A DNA stretch of 34,006 bases, taken from NCBI GenBank assembly GCA_015680685.1, contig MNCI01025192.1:1-34006 (forward strand). Reading direction: 5' to 3'. Shown piece after piece: positions 11,217-22,529 of the stretch; the stretch's first letter is position 1; each line of letters starts with the position of its first letter. Origin of the DNA: Gnetum montanum (lineage: Eukaryota; Streptophyta; Gnetopsida; Gnetales; Gnetaceae). The notes below the pieces were generated by a model. It searched no databases. It was not told the DNA's origin and worked only from the letters and a program-made list of their open reading frames with translations. Made by a program: the position numbers and the translations under genes.

Positions 11217-11566
11217 TAGTGTGTCCTTGCGAGTGATCTCTGGAAGCAACCACAAAAAGCCCTATCCTCCTTGGCCCTTGCCAAAAGCCATCTCTCCTTC
11301 CCAGGTAAAAGACCAAAGGGCTAGTGTCTGTTACATGTAACCAACATATTTACATATGATAATATCGAATAAGAAACCTAAGTATTGAGTAAGGGCCTAT
11401 TATGTAACATATAAATAATAAAACGTTCCTACGTATATCTACCCAAAGGATCTATCTACATAGTAGAGAACTATGCATGTCTATAAGAGGCCCTATCTCT
11501 AGCTTTTCTCCCCTACATAGGTATGCCCACTTACCTAGTTCCCATCCTACCATTCCAGGTAATAAA

Positions 11567-11626
11567 GGACTCACATAGGATAGGGTTTAACCCCCAGGAC
11601 TTACGTAGGATAGGGATTAACGCCCA
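11567..11626 (+). repeat. 30-bp tandem duplication, 2 copies
   Basis: GGACTYACRTAGGATAGGG units start at 11,567 and 11,597, again with transition differences. Confidence 0.8.
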
Positions 11627-12061
11627 TTGTGGTGTGGTCACCCTCAACCTCTCCCCAGAAGGAATGCTCGCCATAGGCATTCTCAGAGTCGACAAACTCT
11701 CTTCATAGTGCATCTTTCTATGCATGTACCCATGCACCTTGTACCCCACCATTCCTCTAAGGTAAGGGATTTGCTGTAAAAGTAGCAGCGTAGCTAATCG
11801 AATTCAAGATTAACATCGATAAAACACCCTATCCTAAATCTGTTTGGTTGTTTTATCAATCTCGAGGACTCGTTACATGTGGCATTAGCTCTTAGTGTGG
11901 TTAATATAATCGTTATTTTTCTTTGGTGCGGTCGATCTGTTGTTTTTATTTTAAGCCAATTTGTTTTCTAGCCTTTACAGTTAGTATAGAAGTAGTGGCA
12001 TTCCCACTATGCTGCTTTAACACTCTAATCGGCTAGCCAGTATAACATGTATTCGTAATCG

Positions 12062-12121
12062 GGCAGGGCATCTAGTGCTCATGAAGGAGTGGGTAGAGCA
12101 TCTAGTGCTCATGAAGGAGTA
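12062..12121 (+). repeat. 30-bp tandem duplication, 2 copies
   Basis: GCATCTAGTGCTCATGAAGG, followed by AGT, occurs identically at 12,068 and 12,098. Confidence 0.9.
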
Positions 12122-12253
12122 GTTCATTGATGAGTCAGTTGCAGTGAAGTACCTTAGAAAGCTTTCTAAGCTTGCAGTCTAGGAAGTTGTTGTAAGTTAC
12201 AACCTTGATCAGCTATATGAAATGAAAATTTTTGCAAGATGTGACATCTATAT

Positions 12254-12315
12254 AAGATCATATGAGATGGAAATTTTTTCATTTAAGATCATATGAGATG
12301 GAACTTTTTTCATTT
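12254..12315 (+). repeat. 31-bp tandem duplication, 2 copies
   Basis: AAGATCATATGAGATGGAA followed by a T-run and CATTT occurs at 12,254 and 12,285 with one substitution. A weaker related stretch precedes it near 12,215. Confidence 0.85.
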
Positions 12316-13724
12316 GACTAGTTGTCTCAGAAGGAAAATTTAGTTAGAAGAAAATGCAGCTATATGAGATGAACAAAAAGAGCTTTGTGTATATGTTGGA
12401 ATGTCAGAAATCAGATAGGTCCCCCAGCCCCAATCCTCTTTTCCCCTTAACCCTTTAGTTAGTCTATGTGTATGGATTACTGTCAGTCCAAACTGAATAT
12501 TCGTAGTAGAGGGAATTGATATGATTAGCTATTTCCTAGTTAGATCTACTTCTTAGTACTCACTTGGCTAGGTTCTCATGCTTTCATCCATGCATGGTAG
12601 GATTGGGGGAAAGGCTTATCACTATTGATGGGGAAGAAGGGCGTTAAAGCATGATAAGCCTACAAGAAGCAAGTATTTCAACTTCTGGATTGTTGGATTC
12701 TTGCCATCGCTAACAAAAAGTCGATGTTCCCATGTCTCCCAATATTGATAGGTAAACCTGTAATATAAAAACTAGGCCTTAAAGCAGTAAGCTACTCATG
12801 CTACTAGGCCTTAAAGTAGGAACCCCATTTCTCATGCTAGCTAATATCATATTTTGTCATAGGTGAGCATAGTCAACTTTCTATTTCATACCTTGCTTTA
12901 TGCCTATAGGTTCTCATGCAAGAGCTGCTAGAGATAGAGAAGGTAAGAAAGCCAAGTTGTCATAGGAAAGTCTCATCATAGGAAATAGCTCTTAGCAAGG
13001 GACATACATCAATAACCTCCATAAAGCAGGGAGCATGGATTGATAGGGGAAAAAAACCATCCATTTCAATGGAAAGAGGAACCGAGTTTCAGTGGAGCAT
13101 ATGGATAGGCGCTGAGGAATTGAGTTTCGGTGGAGAATACAGTATCTTTATATGTTAATCATCGAATGAGAGAATTGACCAACGGGAGATTCCCTGCTTG
13201 GCCAGGGAACCTTTCCCCAAGTTACCCCCTTTTCGAGTTGTGACAATGGAGACACATTCAATAACACCACTCTATTTTAGAGAAGGAGAATCCACCTAAA
13301 AAGGTCTACCTGGGGACCAATTGGAGAGATAAAGAGGGCAATCTCTCTCTTTCTTTGAGGATCAATCGATTATGCCTTATGAGAAAAAGAGATGCCCTTT
13401 ATGATGACACGAGATGCCCTTTACTTATCAAAAATGGATGGGTTCCACATTGGTTGATCTAGAGGGGATATATTACTAGGGGGCTAGACCTTGGTCGATT
13501 GACTCTTCCTTACGCTGACCACCCGCTTAGGCACACCACTTTTTAGGGAAAGCCAAGACACATATTTCTTTGGGGAAGCGAAGGAAAACAACAACTAATT
13601 CTTATATACGTGATTCACATTTGGGTCTTTTTATCTATGGAAGACTAGATAAGAGCCTTGACCACTATCAACTTCATTACGTGGTTGCTTAGAACTACTA
13701 CTTTCTAATATTACTTAGAGAGAA

Positions 13725-13877
13725 GAAGCAAGCCATGGGACACACTAGCTTTAAGAGAGCGTACCCTACACATTTTAGAATCTTCCAAGTTTGATCTCTT
13801 CCTCGGGGTTTACTAGAATAGAAACACTTACCCTTAAATGCACCTTAGGAAGCAAGCCATGGGACACACTAGCTTTA
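13725..13877 (+). repeat. 29-bp direct repeat, period 124
   Basis: GAAGCAAGCCATGGGACACA followed by CTAGCTTTA is identical at 13,725-13,753 and 13,849-13,877. The 95 bases between are not repeated, so this is a spaced direct repeat rather than a tandem one. Confidence 0.85.
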
Positions 13878-14021
13878 GTCTTACACTATATCAAGGGAGC
13901 AGTGTTCACTTGCTATCTTCAAAAAGGCTTGTTCACATAGCAATTCAAGGATTCCTTTACGAGAAAATGATACCAGAAGGACCTTGAAATTGCTATGAAT
14001 AGGGAGGGGAGGGCTTGGTGC

Positions 14022-14043
14022 GGGGAATAAGTCCTCGAGTTCC
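14022..14043 (-). repeat. Hairpin repeat, copy 3, opposite orientation
   Basis: Read on the minus strand, GGAACTCGAGGACTTATTCC followed by CC matches the hairpin copy at 5336 with about three substitutions. The opposite orientation shows these copies are dispersed and did not arise by tandem duplication alone. Confidence 0.65.
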
Positions 14044-14400
14044 AAACAACCCCAGAGTTACCTCAGTGAAACTCATTACCGAATATCTATATGGTTCACC
14101 TTCTTCAGAACCTTGTTTTGTTGCTTGGATTCGGGAGATGGCCTTTCAATACAATAGACCTTAGGGGAAGATAAGATAGACACATTGTATCTACCTAGAA
14201 ACTATGATAAAAAGTCTTCAATGGTAGAATTCAAAGGGAGGAGACTTTTTGGAAGAAAGTTGGAAGAGCCATATTGAAGATTTTTTTTGTAAAGCATGGC
14301 ATGCTAAAGACATCAATTCAACTACTTTGTTTTCATCCTATGAGTTCTTTTGTTTCCATTTTGTCTTAGTTGCTTAGTTAATGGTTTAGATAGTATGGTG

Positions 14401-14900
14401 CTTGGCATTTAATTTTGGGATTTTCTAGATTTCTCTTATAGCTCTATTTTTGCACAATTCAAAACTTCTATTTGGTTTCCATATAAGAGTTTATGTTATC
14501 TTTGAAAAGCATCTTGAACAATTTACTAGTAGTGTCATTATGAAATTTCCTATTTGAGTCTAGAGGGTCTAGAAAAACCTTTGATACTTTGAGCTAACTT
14601 GAAATAGCTTCATTTTTTAAACGTTTATTGGCTTGATATTTCAATCTTGAAATTTTCAAATGTTTTCTGCTAGCTCTATTGTTTGCAATTCTTGACAACT
14701 ATTGACTAGCCAAATAAAAGCTTGTACTTTGTTGTTTACCAAGAATTTTGGTAGTTTAATAAGATTGTCCTTTATGAAATTGCTTATTGAGCTCGAACGG
14801 TTTGGACAATTTGTAATACTTAGAATGAACTAGAATAACTTTATTGTGAAGTGTTTCATCATGTTCAATTTATCTCACCTAAATGTTTGAGATTACAAAT
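14401..14900 (+). repeat. Old 232-bp tandem duplication in AT-rich DNA
   Basis: The block beginning TAGCTCTATTTTTGCACAAT (about 14,439) and the block beginning TAGCTCTATTGTTTGCAATT (about 14,671) run in parallel for over 150 bases. Landmarks occur in the same order in both: GTC-TATGAAATT, TTGAG, GAACTAG-like and TAGCTTCATT/TAACTTTATT. The copies are well diverged. No gene is visible; the sequence could be satellite-like or part of an old retroelement flank. Confidence 0.5.
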
Positions 14901-15083
14901 GAATATGCTTTCATTTCTTCTTCTATTTTAAATTCCATTGAATCTTGCTCTATTTCTACTTTTCTTGTGGATCTTTCTCTCTGGGGGGAAATTAGAAGTA
15001 GATTTTGGTAGAAATGTGCTTAAGCATTTTTGTGAAATTTTATTTATTTCAAGAAATGTACTATAGAGACTATATAGACTAAG

Positions 15084-15969
15084 TGATGAGCAGCCAGTAG
15101 ACCTTACGCCCAACCATACAAATCACTAAGCATTCATACGTGATCTAGTCGAATTTTGTGAACTTATAGCCTTCTAAGTACGCTAGTCTCTAAGAAGTGA
15201 AACTAACTGTTATTGTTGTCTTCACAATTACACTTGTGAAATGCAAAGGTATGGTTTAGTGCAATTGAGGCATGATTTTTATCATTTTTATCTTTTTATG
15301 TTCTAGGTTTCCTAAGGATAAATAATGATGAATAAAGGGAATTAATTGCTAGAGTAGTTTAACAACTAGCTAACACTTAACTAATCCTAACATAAGCATC
15401 GGTTTCCACTTGTCATACACATCTTGAACATGTATAGCGCTATTGGGTTACCAAATGATAAGCGTTATTAGGTTTACCAAGTGTTACATGTATGCTCAAA
15501 GTGGTTGTACTTATGTTTTCTATTTAATTTATCTTAATTAATTACTTTAATTACTCAAAACATTAAAGGAAATTACTTAAAATATTAAATGCATAAAGAA
15601 AGAATTAATCTAGTCCATGTGCTACAAGGTTTGATCAAAAAGCTCATCTTTATTGCCACACACATTGAAGTGCGTAGGTACAACAATGTTCAAATAAAGA
15701 TCCACACACTCTTTGACTCATACTGTGGGCACTTAGAAAATATTCTAACTTTCAAATGAGAAAACTTTAAGGGCTTTGCTATAACTATGAAATCTAATGC
15801 AATAAATGCAATGGAAGGTGCACATTTATAGGTAGAAATAGAGTACCCCGTCGAAAAGTACACATCAACTGGTCATGTCCTACGTCGACAAGATCACATT
15901 GACAAGATCCCATCAATGAGGTTGCATCAACGGTATCACATCAATGTGTTCAAACCATGCAACTCATCA
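15084..15969 (-). mobile_element. LTR of a Gypsy-like element, minus orientation (LTR-A)
   Basis: The 886-bp unit begins TGATGAGC and ends ACTCATCA, an extended TG...CA inverted terminus shared by all the LTRs in this window. On the minus strand it shows, in order: an array of short ATTGATG/TTGTCAATG motifs (15,860-15,960), a TATAAATG box (15,823-15,830), a GGATCTTTATT block, an AATAAA signal (15,649-15,654), and a conserved 3' end with GAAGACAACAAT and TTTGTATGGTTGGGCG. It matches the plus-strand LTR at 29,587-30,440 over its whole length. No primer site follows its 3' end (left side), and the minus-strand sequence before its 5' end carries a short purine run (GGGGATA). It is therefore probably the 3' LTR of the element whose relic frame lies at 16,200-18,795. 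Confidence 0.85.
15823..15830 (-). promoter_or_regulatory. TATA box of LTR-A
   Basis: TATAAATG on the minus strand sits at the same relative position, just after the U3 motif array, as the TATAAATA boxes of the LTRs at 25,224 and 29,587. Confidence 0.6.
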
Positions 15970-16199
15970 TATCCCCATGATTAGATGAAAAATCATCATT
16001 GAGTTCTTTACAAAATTTGGGAAGGTATGGGATTACTGATTAACAAAACAAACACACAAAGAACACAACAAAAACTAAGTTCTTGAGTGTACAGTTTTAT
16101 AATAATTACAAAAATTTGGTGTTTAGGACAACAAAATTAAACACCAAGACAAAATTGACAAGCATAATTCCTCTAACGGTACCAAGATGATGAATAAGA

Positions 16200-18795
16200 T
16201 TAAACGATCCCAGGTAATGGAGGCTTTGAAGGACCTTCTCCTACTTTAGGCGCACGTGGTGGTTAAGGTGATTGTGGTTGCCTTATGGCAATTGCAACTT
16301 CTGGTGGAAGACAAAAGGCATTCAACAATACCTTCATCTTCTTCTCCTTACTATGGTAATCATTCATAGTTCACATTGCATCTCCAATGTGTCTAGAATG
16401 GGAATATCCCATGAATAGGGCATTGTAGGGAATAGCTCCTTAACATTGGCAAACCAAGTAGTGAAAAGTTTGCATTCAACATCAAACACCTTGACTGCAT
16501 TTTTGTAGTTCCTAGTAGTCATTCATCCTCTTAGTCACATTCTCAGCAGTTGATCGTTGATTGGTGAACTTTGTCTTGAGAACCTCAAGTTCGATGTTGG
16601 TAATCTCAAGCTTCTAATTGGTGTCTTTATGATGCTTGAACTCTACTTTGTACAATAAGTATGAATTAGGAACTTGTTTCTCCAATTTAGACCATGGCAC
16701 TATGGTAGTCAACATTGCCAAAATTGCATAAGAGAGATTGGCAAGCTCCATGTACTCCATCATCTCCTTAATTTGTAGCTCTTTCATGTAGATCTCTGCT
16801 TTGCTATAGTCATTAAGCCCATCAAAGATAGGATGCCAAACATCACCTCCTTTCTTATTTTGCTGAAGGGCCTCATTAACTTTCACCTTTGCCATTTGGA
16901 TGTGTTTCTCATTGATTTCTTTCTATCGATCGATTTGATCTTTGTAGTGATTTTTGACTCTCTCAAATTTGAGAGCCTCATTTTTCCAAGTGGCTATCTC
17001 TATCATAAATGTTTGGTGAAGAGCTTGGACTTGCTCCATGGAGAGATTTCGATTTTCTACTACCAATCTCCTCAATTCGTTGTTTACTCTAGCTAGCTAC
17101 TCTTGTTGTTGATGGATGAAATATTGCATTTGTTGCTTCTACACATCAACATTCTATAGGTGATGATTTTCTATGGTCAACATTACATTCTCATGGCGTG
17201 TTTGGATCAAGTCCTTCTAAATGGTAGACATTTTGGCATTGGCCATGAACTAGTCAAAGATGGTTGTCTCCTTCTTGTTCTCAACCTTTTTGAGTGTCTT
17301 CAAGTTGCTTGAAGGCTTCATTCCTTGTCAATGCAGGGTTGAGAAATGCAGGATCAACAAGATGGGCTCTTAATTTAGCAACCTCCATAGCCTAGCGTTG
17401 GTTTTGTGCTTAGGCTATTTCGAGTTATTCCTCTAATATAATGCACTTGTCCCTTGCTTCTAGTAGCTTTGACTAGGTTAAAATGATTGTGTTTGAAAGG
17501 TCAAAGACATTTGAAATCAATTGCCCAGTTCCCACCAATCGATTTAGCAACTCCTCATGCTAGGCTATACGTAATCTACCACTAATTATTCTAGTAGATG
17601 TCTACACATCTCTAAGTGTAGAAACATCTAGTATAGACATTGCAGGTGTATTTAATGCTTTGACAATTCTATCAGCTACCACCTTTGCTAGTGTCTCCTA
17701 CTCATGGTGCTACATCACCAAGATAGTTACCTCTTCACCCTCCTTTAGATGCACTGAAAAAGTAGTGGCATTCCTAAAGATTTCTAGGAATTGCTACTAT
17801 TGTGATAGAGATACCATTACCTCTTGAGTGTTAAGTTTTGATCTTGTGGATAGCTATGTTCTTTGGGCTAAGAAAATTGGTCCACCTTCCTCCATCTGGC
17901 TGATTGTTTAAGCCACTTCATTGAGGTGACTCATCGTTGGGCAATACACAGATGAATCATCACCACTCGTTCCTACCCATTGCTCCTACTCTTGTAAGAG
18001 TTTCTCTCGGATCTCATGCATGTGCTCAAGGGTAGCATGGACCTTTAGTGTTGTTTCATGAGTGGGTGGTGGAGGTGGTGGTTGCTAATCCTCTTCTTAG
18101 ATGACTTTAGCATGCATATTGTCCTTCATCATCTCTGCTAAAGAAGAAAATGGAGCACATTGGATGCTGTCATTTGTATAGTGTGTTATGCCTACCCTCT
18201 TGCATAGTTTTTAAATAAGACATGGGAAGGGAAGTGCCTTCTTTTCATGTTTATTTTCTTTAAACAGCTTCTTTATCTCAAGATAGATTGGTTGTGGAAG
18301 GTTGACTAGGAATCTACTACTTAGAGCATCGCATGCACCGGTGGAGAAGGTTGTGATCTTGCTTGGCTTTACCATTAGATTGAGGCAAAAGGCTACAATT
18401 TTGAAGTATGTGCACTTTGCCATGGTAAGTGCATCAAACTCCTTACAATTGACTCCATAACACCACTACATCCATTCCTTCTTGATGCTAGGATATACTT
18501 GCATGGGGATTTCGACAAGATTGGCCCCAATTTTGGTAACCTAAGGGCCTTTGCAATGGCTTTTACCAAGTAGGACATTGAGATGTTCTTGATTTTGACC
18601 ATTGAACCAGCCTCTCAATTGTCCCAGAAAAGATAAGTCTCTCCCATGTACCACTCCTTGCTGAAAGTGATTATGGAGCACATGGAAGAGTTTTGCAATT
18701 GATTCTTAACTTTTGAAGGTGCAAACTTCAAGAAAGGTCCAAATTTTGACTCTTGAAGCATGGATTTTTGGACATCCTTGTTCACGATCTACCTA
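16200..18795 (-). pseudogene. Gypsy element accessory frame (plant transposon protein), riddled with TAG stops
   Basis: One minus-strand frame can be followed from about 18,795 to about 17,300. After a one-base shift it continues to about 16,520, and after two further shifts it reaches a proline-rich C-terminus at about 16,200. Recognisable parts are a region ending ALPFPCLI-stop-KLCKRVGI (near 18,210), typical of the putative plant transposon protein family of Tat/Athila-like elements; a proline run (about 18,080); and a long charged, glutamine-rich, probably coiled-coil stretch (17,260-16,560). By hand I count about 22 TAG, 6 TAA and no in-frame TGA stops. Only about 3 CAG codons and one CTG codon remain, against more than 30 CAA. 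The stops sit where glutamine would fit in the coiled coil. The frame lies directly upstream of the LTR at 15,084-15,969. The function is not known to me; a role in the element's life cycle is assumed. Confidence 0.7.
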
Positions 18796-18842
18796 AGGCA
18801 AGCTTCTATTAATGCAACCTCAAGGTTTGACTTGGGTTTATG

Positions 18843-19746
18843 TGTGATGAGACGTGATTCGCATAGGTTGCGATATTGCATCCCCCGCGATATCGCGTCT
18901 TCCCTACGATATCACATACGTGATATCGTAGTCCGCCGCCATATCTATTAATAAGATGCGGCTCTCCCTTATTTAACATAGATAGAATAGAAGTAGCAAA
19001 GCTCTGGTAGTTTGACCACTTCAGAGATAGATTATTTTTCCTGTGTCTGCCCGCAGTGTGGTGAATGTAATTGTACGGTGTCTTATTTGAGTGTGATGTA
19101 CTTGGACACGCACATGACCAGCAATATAGATCGAGATTACTTCATCATTGCAGCAGTCACTTTGTTATTTATTTAATTGATTTAATTGTTATTTACTATT
19201 TTCTCTCTCACCCTTAAACTCTTAGAATGCGGTATGAGTACAACTTGATTACGAGCATCTAAGGATGTGTACGGTTAGTCAAGGAATCGACTACTCATTG
19301 CAATGTGGAACGAGTACGACTTGATTATGAGCATTTAAGTGTGACTACTTGGTAGCCCAATGGCATACCTAGGATCTACGCTTGGTAATCCTAGTGGTAG
19401 TCATGCATGAGGTCCAAGATGTGTACAGTTGATCAAGGAATCGGTTGTTCGTCGCACTTAGGCTAGATTAGACTTTCTTACCCTTTTCCTCCTAGCTTAG
19501 TTTAGTTAATATTATTTTCCACTGCCTTTAATAGTAGCGTTAGAATTAGGAACATATCATACACCTCATCTAGACTAAACCATACGTGACAAATATAACA
19601 CTAGTCCAAGTGGGAACATAGCGAACTGCGACCTAAGGATAACTATCTAGGTGCCACAACTAGTTCGTCTGCGGAGTTTGACTAGATCGCGCGTGTTATG
19701 CTCGTATTCGTATGGTTTGAGTGTAGGGGTACCTCGCCACTCATCA
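18843..19746 (+). mobile_element. Divergent LTR, plus orientation (LTR-B)
   Basis: This 904-bp unit begins TGATGAGA and ends GCCACTCATCA. It has a U3 array of GATATCG-like palindromes (18,865-18,935) and a 3' end with TATGCTCGTATTCGTATGGT and GAGTGTAGGGGTACCTCGCC. That 3' end matches the inverted fragment at 31,292 and the LTR at 25,224. The AATAAA signal of the other LTRs is degraded here (AATATA). No primer site follows, no clear 5-bp target duplication flanks it (TTATG on the left, AAGTG on the right), and no plus-strand gag lies to its right. It looks like an old solo LTR inserted at the start of the relic minus-strand element. Confidence 0.75.
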
Positions 19747-21345
19747 AAGTGCCTCATCTTGGTAGGACTATTATGTTGTAGTAGCTTATTTAGGAATCTA
19801 TTGTATAGATTCCACTTTAGGTTCCTTCCGAAGAGGTCTCGTGGCATGGATCTCTACTTGCTCATGGGGTTGTTCTTGGCCCCTTCCCATTCTTGGTTGT
19901 TTATCCCTTAGTTGGAATGGTCCTCCTTCTTATGCATGCTTTCCTTTAGGTGCCATCTTCAAATTCAATATGTTTTTTACAATCTTCAACATATTTCTTC
20001 TTGAGTATACAAGGATAGACATTAAAAAAATGTCCTTTTGAATGGAAAATGTTACTACTATTAGGATGTTTATAATCTATAATTGGTTGAATATATCTTC
20101 AACAAAAAAAATCTACGAAAACCAAAAGCTATAGAAATAGATTTTATATGTTTGATTTTGTACTTGTTTTTTTGTAAAATGAGGAAAAGATTAAATAGCT
20201 CAATGAAACATGGAGCTATAGAATATTCTTTAGATTAGATATCAAAACTTGGAGTTCACTTACAAATGATTAACAGTGTATGCTTATGTATAAAAGACCT
20301 TATACATAGAGCATGTTGTATCAAAAGTATTACCTAGTTCAACAAACAAAAAAGAAAAAAAAAAGAGAATAATACTTAAATGAATAATTTGAATATCTTG
20401 TTTTTACATCACAATATTTAAATGTAGAGGAAAACATTGATTATGAGGCAAGCAACCCAAAAAAGCGAGAAACACGTATAATGATTTAGGATTCAGTGAC
20501 TCATATATATCATGAGGGAGAACAAAATCAAGTGTTTTAGTTTTATCAACATCACTAAAAAAAGTGTCCTAAATTGAATGCAATATAGAATCACCAAGGA
20601 ATTCTAAAGAAATCAAATCTACTTTGTAAAAATAGAAGAGAAAAAATATGATATATTAGAGAAAAATTAGTTTTGCATGAGAAACATAAGATCCCTTGGA
20701 CAAAAAACATATGTTTAAGGCATAATCACCCCTCCTCTATGTATGCTATCATATAACAAATAACTAACACCACATCCTAAGAAACCCCTCTATCCTAATA
20801 AACTAGGGAATAGATCTCCTTCTTCTTTGCATCTTCACTACCTACAACCACTAAGTAAACAACAACATTAATACTCAATGCCCTTGTAAACTTAACTAAA
20901 AATATACAATAATAAGTATAAAATAATAAAATAAACTACAAATGTAAAACATGAAATTTTTATTACGTCCATGAAATCACAAAAGATTTGACGTTTATAA
21001 AGCCTCAACATATTTTTGAAAAAAGTTGAAAACATTATTGAAGTAATGCCTCAATAATAAAAGGCAAGCCCAAAATAAATGCAAATGCAAATACACCATA
21101 ACAAAGCATACACCTCAAAAAAAAAAACTATATAGATAGAATAAAACAGAAATAATGAAAGAAAAATCAACTACACAAACATACTATACAAATCTAATAA
21201 CAAACAAAAGAAAATAGAAGCAATGAATGAAGACGGGGAAGATAAAATAGAAGTAATGGAAGTAACCTAGCAAACCTTCAGATAAAAACAATGGAATAAA
21301 GAAAAAAAACATCCCCGCCAATCTAAACTTGAAAGACCAAAACAG

Positions 21346-21374
21346 AAAGAAAGAAAGAAAGAAAAAGAAAAGAA
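21346..21374 (+). repeat. (GAAA)n microsatellite
   Basis: GAAA is repeated about six times, with one longer A-run near the end. Confidence 0.85.
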
Positions 21375-21704
21375 GTACAGCTTCAACCAACTTTATGCAT
21401 TGAAGACGGATGACAAGAAAATGGTGTATTGCAAATGACTACATATCACAACAGCTCCTTCTCCAAAATCATGTGTTTCAAACTCATCTATTTTCTAGGT
21501 TTCCAATACCCTAAATAAAAATGTGCTATCCATGAACATGGTTTGGTACTTGTAAAAGTGATTTTGGTATAATTAAAAATTAAAATTGTTTTCTTAGTTT
21601 ATAAAAATTAAATAACATGAAATATTAAATATGTTATTAACGGTAAAAAATAATGAATAAAAGTTTTTTTTTTTTGGTAAAAAGAATATATGTATAAGTG
21701 ATGC

Positions 21705-21760
21705 TCAATTATTTTCATTAGTATGATCATGGTCAATTATTTTCATTAGTATGATCATGG
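21705..21760 (+). repeat. 28-bp perfect tandem duplication
   Basis: TCAATTATTTTCATTAGTAT followed by GATCATGG is present twice head to tail with no difference (21,705-21,732 and 21,733-21,760). It is a recent event or a template-slippage product. Confidence 0.9.
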
Positions 21761-22317
21761 TATGGTTCTTTTTCCTAACTATAGGCAAAGTAAGTTTTTC
21801 TTGCTTTTTTCATTACATACTAGGAACTTCCTTTTGATTCCTCTTTAATTCAACCGCTAAAATAAAAAGTTTTCCTAAAAGAGTTTTCCACATATTTTAT
21901 TAAAAGCAAAAGAAAATAGATGAAGTGGGAATGGCTATGTTCAACGCATAACTTGATAGCTTGGTTGAGAATATGTATATGTACCTATTGGTTAAGAATA
22001 TGTATACCACCCATGGTTACAAATGTAAAAGTTAAATGGAAACGTCACCAGGAATGGGGTAAAGCTTTCATTATTGGACACCCTAGGTTGGGATAAGGAG
22101 AAACAAAAAACATTAGGAAGATGATATTCTGCTGGTTTAAGTTATCGTATGAGATCTTGACTTTTTTTTCTTTTTTTTTTTTGACAGCCAACCTAGGTTA
22201 GATATTAAGGAGACTCAAGCAAACATACTTATGAATAAATAAATTAAAACTAAATTTCACCCATTCTTGTGTAGGTTCCAAATTTCTCAAGTCGATGGAA
22301 TATAAACCACTCGATGC

Positions 22318-22481
22318 AATTTTGCACACAAGCGTATATGTGTTTTATTAACAATGATAGCATTAATAAGTATAGTGAAGTATTATGTACATCTACAACA
22401 ATTTAGCACACAAGCAAATATGTTTTGTTAAAAATAATAGCATTAATAAGTATAGTGGAGTATTATGTACATCCTGCTATG
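22318..22481 (+). repeat. 82-bp tandem duplication in the 3' flank of the SRPBCC gene
   Basis: Two units, starting near 22,318 and 22,400, share GCACACAAGC, then TAGCATTAATAAGTATAGTG and TATTATGTACATC, with about 10% difference. On the minus strand the first unit carries AATAAA (22,344-22,349), about 185 bases past the stop codon of the SRPBCC gene. In the second unit the same site reads AACAAA. The duplication may therefore have copied a poly(A) region, with only one copy keeping the signal. Confidence 0.8.
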
Positions 22482-22529
22482 GGTTAACACTTAAGAGTGA
22501 ACCAACAACAGCATGAGGAGACATTGAAG

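Larger units (their letters stand above)
9781..14020. other. Gene-free segment with small duplications
   Basis: No recognisable gene or RNA gene. Apart from the listed tandem repeats, TGAGTATAATGGACRACYRA occurs twice near 10,182 and 10,214. From about 12 kb onward the sequence becomes more AT-rich. The open frames here are short and have no domain content. Confidence 0.5.
19747..22317. other. AT-rich intergenic DNA
   Basis: No gene is visible. The segment is strongly AT-rich with many A- and T-runs. A 68-codon minus-strand frame near 21,184-21,390 is phenylalanine-rich low complexity from an A-rich plus strand and is not credible. A (GAAA)n tract lies at 21,346-21,374, and a T-run of about 24 bases (22,161-22,184) is followed by GACAG, which resembles a splice acceptor but has no gene around it. 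Confidence 0.6.

Noticed and set aside
16520-18795. TAG reassigned to glutamine (alternative genetic code)
   Set aside because: The other coding relics and the intact gene follow the standard code, CTG is depleted together with CAG, and TAA stops and frameshifts also occur. Methylation-driven decay explains this better.
18843-19746. 5-bp target-site duplication around the plus-strand LTR
   Set aside because: The flanks TTATG and AAGTG do not match.
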